Below, in pieces: positions 1 to 5,409 of a stretch of DNA of 13,919 nt; the stretch's first letter is position 1; every line of letters begins with the position of its first letter. The notes below the pieces were generated by a model. The model did not search any database, was not told the origin of the DNA, and saw only the letters and a program-made list of their open reading frames with translations. Source of the DNA: Verrucomicrobiia bacterium (GTDB lineage Bacteria > Verrucomicrobiota > Verrucomicrobiia > Limisphaerales > DTLC01); the NCBI GenBank assembly GCA_025061935.1, contig JANWZY010000043.1, positions 1 to 13,919 of the forward strand, in the 5' to 3' direction. The translations under genes were made by a program, and so were the position numbers.

Positions 1-711
1 GCCAAGCGGTTGTTGAAACGCCTCCGGGGCCGGTTCCCATTCGGCTGCGCGCGCGACGGCCAGAGCGTATTGATCGGCCTCGTCCGAGCCGCTCCTGGAA
101 AGCAAAGTGGCCGAATGCACTTGCCCGGCCGCATCCACGACCACGCGCACCACGGTCGGACGCAGGACATCGTCTGCGTGCCACGCTGGCAACTCGATTT
201 TGGAAAGCAGCCGCCGCGCTGCGATGTCTCCCTCGATCTCCAGCTTGGAGCTGTCGCGCAGCGTGTCTGGTGCCAGCTCCAATCGCGCCGGGGCCGGGTC
301 AGCCGCTAGTTTGCCCGCAATCTCGATCTTGTGATCCTCATTTTCGATCATGTCGAGAAACCAACTGCCTAACTGCGCTGCGGACAAGTCCAAGAACGCC
401 GGCGGCTCACGCCAATAGAACGGCTGGTACTGCTGCGGCGCAGGCTGAAACCAAGCATGGCCTGAGAACGTGTTCGCGCTGCCGCAAGGGAAAAGGGTCG
501 GGTCGTCTGCCAGCGCGACTTGTTCGACAGGCTCAATGGCCAAAGTTGCACGCGGATGCTTTCCGGGCTTGGTCGGTGCCTGCAGAGTGCGCGCAGCAAA
601 TACGAGCACAAACGCGACCTGCGCAATGAAAGCAGCGGCCGCCAGCCAGGCAAGCTTGGCTGTTCCCCATACTCCATTTCGCGCCTGGTCCGACACGGGT
701 CGTGCGTCCAT
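1..711 (-). CDS. TonB-like energy-transducer protein, C-terminus cut by the window edge
   Basis: The frame is open from the ATG at 711 to base 1, giving 237 codons with no stop, so the gene continues beyond the left edge. Residues 1-16 are a short cytoplasmic tail and about 17-40 are a single hydrophobic anchor. A periplasmic part follows, and from about residue 182 there is a stretch typical of the TonB C-terminal domain (VVRVVVDAAGQVHSATLLS, then ALAVARAAEWEP). The start has a good ribosome site, GGAG eight bases upstream. It lies 13 bp after exbD in an exbB-exbD-tonB order, which supports a role as the transducer of this complex. There is no proline-rich linker like that of E. coli TonB, and the anchor has no His (E. 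coli TonB needs His20). TonB-family membership is likely; the transported substrate is unknown. Confidence 0.72.
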   Translation of the reverse strand, partial: MDARPVSDQARNGVWGTAKLAWLAAAAFIAQVAFVLVFAARTLQAPTKPGKHPRATLAIEPVEQVALADDPTLFPCGSANTFSGHAWFQPAPQQYQPFYWREPPAFLDLSAAQLGSWFLDMIENEDHKIEIAGKLAADPAPARLELAPDTLRDSSKLEIEGDIAARRLLSKIELPAWHADDVLRPTVVRVVVDAAGQVHSATLLSRSGSDEADQYALAVARAAEWEPAPEAFQQPLG

Positions 712-724
712 GCTCCGCACTCCG

Positions 725-1153
725 TCAGGGGGTAACGTTGCGAGGCTCGAACGGGCGTGGCAGCCCCGCCAACAACACTTCGTTAATTCCGCTGTCGCGC
801 GCAAGCATGACAAGCTCCAGCAGCGCTTCGTGCCGCGCCGCTTTATCCGCGCGCACGACGAGCACGACCGGCTCGGGCGCGTTTCGCGCAACAGCTTCGA
901 GCCGCCTTTTCAACTCTGCGCGCTCGATCACCTGGTTTTCGAAGTAAAGCCGGCCGTTGGAATCCAGCGCGACAGCCACAGTGGGCTTGTCTGTGCCTGG
1001 CAAGCCTTCGGCCACGGGCAATTGAAGACGTACACCGGGCGTGTAAACGAGCCCTGCAAGGAGCAGGAACGTCACAAGCAGGAAAAGCACCGCGACCCAC
1101 GGCGCTGGGTCCAACGTGCCTGTGAAAACCCGTGTAGTCCGTCGGAATCTCAT
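725..1153 (-). CDS. exbD: ExbD/TolR-family biopolymer transport protein lacking the membrane Asp
   Basis: This is a 142-residue protein, the usual ExbD length. It has a basic N-terminus, one membrane helix at about residues 16-37 and a periplasmic domain (LPVAEGLPG, later VVRADKAARHEALLELV). In ExbD the helix starts with a motif like TPFIDV, whose Asp carries protons. Here the same place reads DPAPWVAV, so the Asp is Ala21 (codon GCG, bases 1093-1091). The ATG overlaps the exbB stop by four bases (ATGA), which implies translational coupling. Family membership is clear from the fold pattern, the LP after the helix, the ADK motif and the position next to exbB. Whether it still works as a proton-driven stator is doubtful from sequence. 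Confidence 0.87.
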   Translation of the reverse strand: MRFRRTTRVFTGTLDPAPWVAVLFLLVTFLLLAGLVYTPGVRLQLPVAEGLPGTDKPTVAVALDSNGRLYFENQVIERAELKRRLEAVARNAPEPVVLVVRADKAARHEALLELVMLARDSGINEVLLAGLPRPFEPRNVTP

Positions 1154-1776
1154 TGTGCCCGCGGTTCGCTTTTCTCTGTTACTATGTTAATGATCTCGGC
1201 GGCGGCGCGCTCCATATCTGATACGATCTCGTGGACGCGATGCACCAGGTAGTTGTAGCCGGCGTATGTCGGAATGGCCACTGCGATCCCAGCCGCTGCG
1301 CAGATAAGCGCGCGCCAAATCCCGGCAGATAGCTGGCCTACGTGCGCGTACAGGCCCGCTTGCTCAATTTGACCGAATACCTCCATCATGCCGAGCACCG
1401 TGCCAAGCAGTCCGAGCAATGGCGAGATCTGCGCGATCGTAGCCAACAGATTCAGTTTTTCTTCAAGCCGCGGCACCTCGATCAGACCGGCCTGCTCGAC
1501 AGCTTCTTTGACCCGCTCGCGCCCGTGATCGCGACTAAGAATCGCCGCTTTGACCAGGCGCGCGACCGGGCCGGGCGTAGCGTCACAAATCGAGATTGCC
1601 TCGACCACGTTTTCGCGGCGCAGGACTGTGCGCACACCGTTGAGGAACTCCGTCGAGTTGATCTGCGCCCTGTGGTAATGCACTAGCCGCTCAATGAACA
1701 CAGCTATTGCCAGTGCACTAATGACCAGCAATAGCCACAGGACCGGTCCGCCTTGAGCCATGAAACTCGGCAGCAT
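1150..1776 (-). CDS. exbB: MotA/TolQ/ExbB proton-channel family protein
   Basis: From the ATG at 1776 the protein has 208 residues. There is a membrane helix at about 11-28, a cytoplasmic domain, and two more helices at about 108-135 and 150-178. The family signature TIAQISPLLGLLGTVLGM is at 113-130, followed by the third-helix motif AGIAVAIPTYAGYN. The E. coli ExbB third helix has GIAEALLAT with essential Glu176 and Thr181; here it is GIWRALICA, so these are Arg155 and Ala160. The Thr of LLGT (Thr126) is kept. A longer frame reaches 1938, but a strong promoter lies at 1784-1811 and family proteins begin with MxxxxMAQGGPV, so 1776 is preferred. It is first in a three-gene operon and forms an inner-membrane complex with ExbD. 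Confidence 0.9.
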   Translation of the reverse strand: MLPSFMAQGGPVLWLLLVISALAIAVFIERLVHYHRAQINSTEFLNGVRTVLRRENVVEAISICDATPGPVARLVKAAILSRDHGRERVKEAVEQAGLIEVPRLEEKLNLLATIAQISPLLGLLGTVLGMMEVFGQIEQAGLYAHVGQLSAGIWRALICAAAGIAVAIPTYAGYNYLVHRVHEIVSDMERAAAEIINIVTEKSEPRAQ

Positions 1777-1783
1777 GGAGTTC

Positions 1784-1811
1784 TTTATATGACCAGGCGC
1801 ACAAAGTTCAA
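1784..1811 (-). promoter_or_regulatory. Sigma70-type promoter of the exbB operon, probably leaderless
   Basis: Read on the minus strand, TTGAAC (1811-1806) and TATAAA (1789-1784) are separated by 16 bp. The -10 box ends seven bases before the exbB ATG, so transcription would begin at or next to the A of the start codon. There is no Shine-Dalgarno sequence in those seven bases, which fits a leaderless mRNA. Confidence 0.55.
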
Positions 1812-1982
1812 AGCGCAAAAGTTGACTCGGACGGCAATACAACGGTTTGAATCGTACGCGATCCTGTGCGCGTACTTCGGCGTACGCAGCCCGAACCGCG
1901 CGCGTTGCACTGCGCGCGCATACAATGGTTGTGAACAATTTCGGCTTGCAACCTGCGACAAATTCAAAAATGCTTTGCGCAT

Positions 1983-2363
1983 ATGCACAAGCCCGACCGA
2001 CTCCACGAACTATTCCGAATGCAAAAGGCGCTCAACGAACGCATCGGGGTCAGGCCGGAACAAATGACGCAAGAGGAAAAAATCCAATGGATTCTTAACT
2101 ACTGCCGCGCCATGTCGCAAGAGATAGCCGAGCTGACCGACAGCGTGCCGTGGAAGTGGTGGGCCAAATACCAAAGGTTCGACGAGCAAAACGCGCGGGT
2201 CGAAGTGGTGGACCTGCTCCATTTCCTGATCAGCCTCGCGCAGGTGCTCGGCATGAGCGCCGACGACCTATTCGACGCGTATGTGAAGAAGAACCAGGTC
2301 AATTTCGAGCGGCAAGAAACCGGTTACGCAGTTAAAAACGAGTTTGACTCCAAGCACATTTAA
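1983..2363 (+). CDS. Dimeric (all-alpha) dUTPase-family protein
   Basis: This 126-residue protein matches the all-alpha NTP pyrophosphohydrolase group, dUTPase_2 type. It would hydrolyse dUTP to dUMP and pyrophosphate in the cytoplasm, keeping uracil out of DNA and feeding dTMP synthesis. The N-terminal helix has LFRMQKALNERI. Residues 40-60 carry the first metal-binding helix (MSQEIAEL, Glu47 and Glu50) and the typical WKWW. The second metal helix is VEVVDLLHFLISLAQ with Glu74 and Asp77. Near the end comes the family pattern YVKKNQVNFERQETGY (100-115). It is transcribed divergently from exbB and followed by hpt, another nucleotide enzyme. No Shine-Dalgarno is visible before the ATG. A related dCTPase or other (d)NTP specificity cannot be excluded. 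Confidence 0.85.
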   Translation: MHKPDRLHELFRMQKALNERIGVRPEQMTQEEKIQWILNYCRAMSQEIAELTDSVPWKWWAKYQRFDEQNARVEVVDLLHFLISLAQVLGMSADDLFDAYVKKNQVNFERQETGYAVKNEFDSKHI

Positions 2364-2366
2364 CCG

Positions 2367-2389
2367 AGCGGGTGCACGACACGCCCGCT
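2367..2389. terminator. GC-rich hairpin just after the dUTPase stop, possible terminator
   Basis: AGCGGGTG (2367-2374) pairs with CGCCCGCT (2382-2389), eight pairs including one G-U, with a 7-base loop. It starts three bases after the stop codon. No T-run follows, so an intrinsic terminator is only a guess; it could instead protect the 3' end of the mRNA. Confidence 0.33.
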
Positions 2390-2472
2390 AGTATAACCCG
2401 GAAAGGCCCGGCCGCGCGCCACAGTTCAGGCTCGGTACGGGCGAGCGGATCAGCAAAGGGCACCCATAAGCC

Positions 2473-3138
2473 GTGCGCCAAAATTCGAATTTACAGTCGA
2501 GAGCGACCCCGCCCAAGCGCAGCGGTGCGGCTGTACCGGCGCGTTGGCGCAAGGAAGTGGCGCAAGTGCTGGTGACAGAGCGGCAGCTCATGCAGCGCGT
2601 GCGCCAGCTCGCGCGCGAAATCGAGCGCGATTTCCGTGGGCGTGAACTGGTCGTGGTCTCGCTTCTTAACGGTACCGTTATGTTCCTGGCTGATCTGCTC
2701 CGGCACATTACAATTCCGCTGCGACTCGATTTCATTGGTGTGACGAGCTACGGCTCAGGGACCGAGCCGGGCGAACTAGTAATAACCAAGGAATTGCGGT
2801 TGGACGTGCGCCGGCGCGACGTGCTTGTCGTGGACGACATTTTGGACACAGGTAGAACGCTCAGCTACATCCTGCCCAAGCTCCGCGCGCTCAGGCCGCG
2901 GCGCATCCGTGTGTGTGTGTTGCTGGACAAGCCATCACGCCGCGTCGAAGACGTGCACGCCGACTACGTCGGGTTCAGGATTCCGGACTATTTCGTTGTC
3001 GGATACGGCCTGGACTTCGCCGAGCGGTACCGGAACCTGCCATTCATAGGCGTGCTGCACCCGCACATCTACAAAGAAGTCTCCAAAGCGGTGGTCGCGA
3101 ACCATTCGAAGTCGGACCGCAACCTAGCCCGGTGCTAA
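2473..3138 (+). CDS. hpt: Hypoxanthine phosphoribosyltransferase
   Basis: This purine salvage enzyme joins hypoxanthine (or guanine) to PRPP, making IMP or GMP. From the GTG at 2473 it has 221 residues. Residues 59-68 (LVVVSLLNGT) form the first strand and PPi loop. VLVVDDILDTGRT at 117-129 is the PRPP-binding signature with the paired Asp residues. LDKPSRR, DYVGFRIPDYFVVGYGLDF and YRNLPFIGVL are characteristic C-terminal motifs. The start is uncertain. The first 31 residues are basic and unlike the family, and GTG 2566 has AAGGAA nine bases upstream, giving a normal 190-residue protein beginning VLVTERQLM. GTG 2473 has only AAGGG twelve bases upstream. The product is firm; the N-terminus is not. 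Confidence 0.92.
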   Translation: MRQNSNLQSRATPPKRSGAAVPARWRKEVAQVLVTERQLMQRVRQLAREIERDFRGRELVVVSLLNGTVMFLADLLRHITIPLRLDFIGVTSYGSGTEPGELVITKELRLDVRRRDVLVVDDILDTGRTLSYILPKLRALRPRRIRVCVLLDKPSRRVEDVHADYVGFRIPDYFVVGYGLDFAERYRNLPFIGVLHPHIYKEVSKAVVANHSKSDRNLARC

Positions 3139-3210
3139 GCACTGCGGAGAGCTAAGGCTTGCACAAACAACTCAGTGCTACGCAGGCTTCGGCTAGGGAC
3201 GCAGAATGAC

Positions 3211-3240
3211 TTTGCACTCCCGCAGCGCGTGCTGTATGAT
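3211..3240 (+). promoter_or_regulatory. Likely sigma70-type promoter of fba
   Basis: TTTGCA (3211-3216) and TATGAT (3235-3240, five of six to consensus) are 18 bp apart. This predicts a start near 3247 and a leader of about 70 bases before the fba ATG. Upstream, just after the hpt stop, AGCACTG (3138-3144) can pair with CAGTGCT (3173-3179) across a 28-base loop. So hpt and fba are probably separate units. Confidence 0.45.
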
Positions 3241-3317
3241 TGGGCAAGGTGTGCACGCGAGCCGGCACGAACAAAGCCGAAACGCGCACACACCAAAACA
3301 ACTGAACAGATTACACG

Positions 3318-4376
3318 ATGATCGTTTCACCGATACCACTGTTCAAGCACGCATACGGCAAGTACGCGCTCGGCGCATACAACATCAACAACGCCGAGCA
3401 GGTCATGGGCTTGCTCCGCGGCAACGTTGAGAGCAAAGCGCCGTTCATCCTCCAAATCTCGAAGGGCGCGCGTTCGTACACCGACAAGCGCCTACTCGAG
3501 GCGATGATCCGAGCTGCGGACGAAATCTTCCCTGAGGCCATTTTTGCCGTGCATCTCGATCACGGCGACGAGGCAACATGCATGGACTGCATCAAAAGCG
3601 GGTTCTACACCTCGGTCATGATTGACGCCAGCCACTACGATTTCGATAAAAACATCGAGATCACAAAACGCGTTTGCGACGCCGCACACGAAAAAGGGGT
3701 GGCGGTCGAAGCCGAGCTGGGCAAGCTTGGCGGGGTCGAGGAGCATGTGCGCGGTGTGGACCCGCACGTGATCGAGGGGTGGTTCCGCGAGTTGAATGCC
3801 GCAGTGGCCAGTGGCGCCAAGTTTGAGGACATCAAGTCCGAAGAAACCTTCCGCGCATTGTGGGCCAAGGTTGGTAATTTCGTGACTGACCCCGATCAGG
3901 TCGAAGAATTTGTCAAAAGCACCGGATGCGATAGCCTGGCGTGTGCGATAGGCACTAGCCACGGCGCTTACAAGTTCAAGCATGAGCCGGTACTCGCTTT
4001 CTTTATAATTGAAGAGGTGGCCCGGCGCCTGCCCGGGTTCCCCTTGGTCATGCACGGCGCCAGCTCTGTGCCAGAAGACGAGGTCAGGCGAATTAACTTT
4101 TTTGGCGGTAAACTTAAGGACGCGCGCGGAGTCAAGGAAAGCGACATCAGCAAGGCCGCAAAAATGGGCGTGTGCAAGGTTAACATTGACACGGATGGCC
4201 GGCTAGTTTGGTGCAGGGTTCATCGTGAACATTTTGCATTGTATCCGGAAAATTTCGATTTACGCGCGCCGGGCAAAGTCTTCATGGCCGAGTACGCGCG
4301 GTACATTGCAGGCAAGAACAAAGTGCTCGGCAGCGCAGGCCAGCTCGACAGCGTTCGCGCCGCACTAAAAACCTAA
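3318..4376 (+). CDS. fba: Class II (zinc) fructose-1,6-bisphosphate aldolase
   Basis: This glycolytic/gluconeogenic enzyme splits fructose-1,6-bisphosphate reversibly into dihydroxyacetone phosphate and glyceraldehyde-3-phosphate, using zinc. It has 352 residues. HLDHGD at 79-84 holds the catalytic Asp81 and zinc ligand His82. VEAELG at 130-135 carries the conserved Glu residues. The other zinc ligands are His215 (IGTSHGAYKF) and His246 (VMHGASS). NIDTDGR at 289-295 is the phosphate loop. The end VLGSAGQ is typical. Two oddities are visible. About 45 residues (roughly 143-187) sit between the GGVEE motif and the TDPDQVEEF helix, where relatives I remember have only a few. After NIDTDGR it reads LVWCRVHREHF instead of the usual LAMT/LAFT-like run. 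No Shine-Dalgarno is seen, but the ATG fits the usual N-terminus. Confidence 0.93.
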   Translation: MIVSPIPLFKHAYGKYALGAYNINNAEQVMGLLRGNVESKAPFILQISKGARSYTDKRLLEAMIRAADEIFPEAIFAVHLDHGDEATCMDCIKSGFYTSVMIDASHYDFDKNIEITKRVCDAAHEKGVAVEAELGKLGGVEEHVRGVDPHVIEGWFRELNAAVASGAKFEDIKSEETFRALWAKVGNFVTDPDQVEEFVKSTGCDSLACAIGTSHGAYKFKHEPVLAFFIIEEVARRLPGFPLVMHGASSVPEDEVRRINFFGGKLKDARGVKESDISKAAKMGVCKVNIDTDGRLVWCRVHREHFALYPENFDLRAPGKVFMAEYARYIAGKNKVLGSAGQLDSVRAALKT

Positions 4377-4413
4377 ACTCGATTTCAATACAGGTTTGGC
4401 CCAGCAGCTCTTG

Positions 4414-4467
4414 GCGCGGGGCTACAGCCGGCCCAGCGCAGGGGAGTATATTAGTGGCAAATACTCC
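4414..4467 (+). promoter_or_regulatory. Two hairpins upstream of the fba terminator, one competing with it
   Basis: The first hairpin (4414-4439) pairs GCGC with GCGC and continues inward to GGC-TACA-GCC with small bulges. The second pairs GGAGTAT (4443-4449) with ATACTCC (4461-4467) around 11 bases. Its right arm shares CTCC (4464-4467) with the left arm of the terminator stem, so the two cannot form together. This is the shape of an antiterminator, but no downstream gene is obvious. Confidence 0.4.
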
Positions 4468-4494
4468 GGCATCGCCCGGAGCGCATCCTTTTTT
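4464..4494 (+). terminator. Intrinsic terminator downstream of fba
   Basis: CTCCGG (4464-4469) pairs perfectly with CCGGAG (4476-4481) around the six-base loop CATCGC. A run of six T follows at 4489-4494, seven bases after the stem, a little farther than usual. It lies about 90 bases after the fba stop. Confidence 0.5.
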
Positions 4495-4669
4495 GCGCCC
4501 GTAATTCCGTGTGTCATCCCTAACTGGGCCGTGTCCTTAGTTTCGAATACCGTTATACCACCACGTCAGGCGCGGGCAAAGTGTCTGTAACGACCGCCTG
4601 TAAGTCGGTCAGGTCCTGCAGCACCCGATTGTGAAGGCGCATTTTTTATTTTTGGTGATTGCGTGCCTC

Positions 4670-4691
4670 TGCCGTCTCTTGCGGGACTCGA
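4670..4691 (+). repeat. Repeat copy A in the gene-free region
   Basis: TGCCGTCTCTTGCGGGAC (4670-4687) matches copy B at 5012-5029 in 16 of 18 bases; both differences are transitions. The overlapping GCGGGACTCGA (4681-4691) recurs exactly, inverted, at 5086-5096. Confidence 0.45.
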
Positions 4692-5011
4692 TGCAGGGAC
4701 ACGATTTTGTGACCACTATTAAAACGGTGGGCCACCGGCCAGCGCCCTAAGGGGCTCTGCACCAACGGCGACTGCGCAAATATGCACAACACAGAATTAG
4801 CCTAAGCCCGTGGGACGATAGTACCGATTACAAGTTGGTGGTTCGGGTCTTGCCAGCCAAGCGCCTGAAGCGCATTCGCGGCACGCCAGACGACCGTAGC
4901 CGGCCACGTCAGTGGTAGGCCAAGACAGGCACCCAAACTAAGCCCAGTCCCGTCAGGGACGACAGATGCGGAACCATGGAACAGTGCTGGAAGGTAGGCT
5001 TACCTTGTGCA

Positions 5012-5029
5012 TGCCGTTTCTTGCAGGAC
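5012..5029 (+). repeat. Repeat copy B in the gene-free region
   Basis: TGCCGTTTCTTGCAGGAC is a direct copy of the motif at 4670-4687 with two transitions. It follows the hairpin AAGGTA-GGCT-TACCTT (4991-5006). Confidence 0.45.
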
Positions 5030-5085
5030 CAGTCGGATTAATCCTTTGATGCCACCGTGACAATGGCAGCAGGATTGCTAACACG

Positions 5086-5121
5086 TCGAGTCCCGCGAAG
5101 GAGGACAGAGACGCTTCGCGG
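5086..5121 (-). repeat. Inverted repeat copy joined to an 8-bp hairpin
   Basis: TCGAGTCCCGC (5086-5096) is the exact reverse complement of 4681-4691. It runs into a hairpin whose arms CCGCGAAG (5093-5100) and CTTCGCGG (5114-5121) pair fully around a 13-base loop. Confidence 0.45.
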
Positions 5122-5169
5122 CTGTAGTCCAGCGTCGACGGAGTTGAAGGCTTGTGTATTGAAGCACGT

Positions 5170-5203
5170 GATAGAAGTCCCAAGCTATGCTTGCACGTCT
5201 ATC
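5170..5203. repeat. Two-tier hairpin
   Basis: GATAGA (5170-5175) pairs with TCTATC (5198-5203). Inside it CAAGC (5181-5185) pairs with GCTTG (5189-5193) around TAT, with an internal loop of five and four bases between the stems. It could be RNA structure; no function is visible. Confidence 0.35.
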
Positions 5204-5409
5204 GTCCATGATTGAAGTGGTGGGGGCGTGTGCGACCCTACTCAGCGGCGCTTACCGTTTTCAGTAACCGGCCACAACTCTGCTTGCTGGCTAGGACGAC
5301 TAACCCAATTATGAGCGGCCGCGCTGTTATACCGCGTAATGTCATGATCCGCTGAAACCCACATTCTTGTTGACTGCAGGCCGCACAGGTTGCAACGTTG
5401 GAACTGACA

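Larger units (their letters stand above)
4377..5397. other. Gene-free kilobase rich in hairpins and short repeats
   Basis: No frame on either strand looks like a protein: the longest are 64-86 codons, without family motifs or ribosome sites. The stretch holds a terminator region (4414-4494), T-rich DNA (4641-4653) and repeated motifs at 4670-4691, 5012-5029 and 5086-5096. Perfect short hairpins include GACCG/CGGTC (4592-4610), GTCCC-GTCA-GGGAC (4947-4960), AAGGTA-GGCT-TACCTT (4991-5006), the palindrome GGATTAATCC (5035-5044) and TGCCA/TGGCA (5050-5069). It may be a structured RNA, a decayed repeat element or the wreck of a gene. On the minus strand one frame from about 5218 to 4918 stays readable apart from two internal stops, which is no better than weak evidence for a pseudogene. 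Confidence 0.6.

Noticed and set aside
470..1252. A 260-codon open frame on the plus strand across tonB-like, exbD and the end of exbB
   Set aside because: It is antisense to three well-supported genes, and its translation has no recognisable motifs.
1777..1938. N-terminal extension of exbB to 1938
   Set aside because: The added 54 residues are unlike the family and contain the promoter; ATG 1776 gives a standard N-terminus.
3492..4055. A 187-codon frame on the minus strand inside fba
   Set aside because: It mirrors the strongly conserved aldolase frame and shows no family signature.
4532..4563. tRNA-like 3' end: TTCGAAT loop followed by ACCACCA
   Set aside because: The T-stem pairs in only two or three of five positions and no matching 5' acceptor arm exists upstream.
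4396..4590. 64-codon plus-strand frame after fba
   Set aside because: It crosses the terminator, lacks a ribosome site and has no recognisable motif.
4607..4620. GGTCAGGTCC, as in the signal recognition particle RNA
   Set aside because: The following GGAAG-type loop and closing stem are missing.
4953..5183. 76-codon minus-strand frame in the gene-free region
   Set aside because: It has no ribosome site and no family match that I can see, and it runs through several hairpins; kept only as part of the non-coding region.
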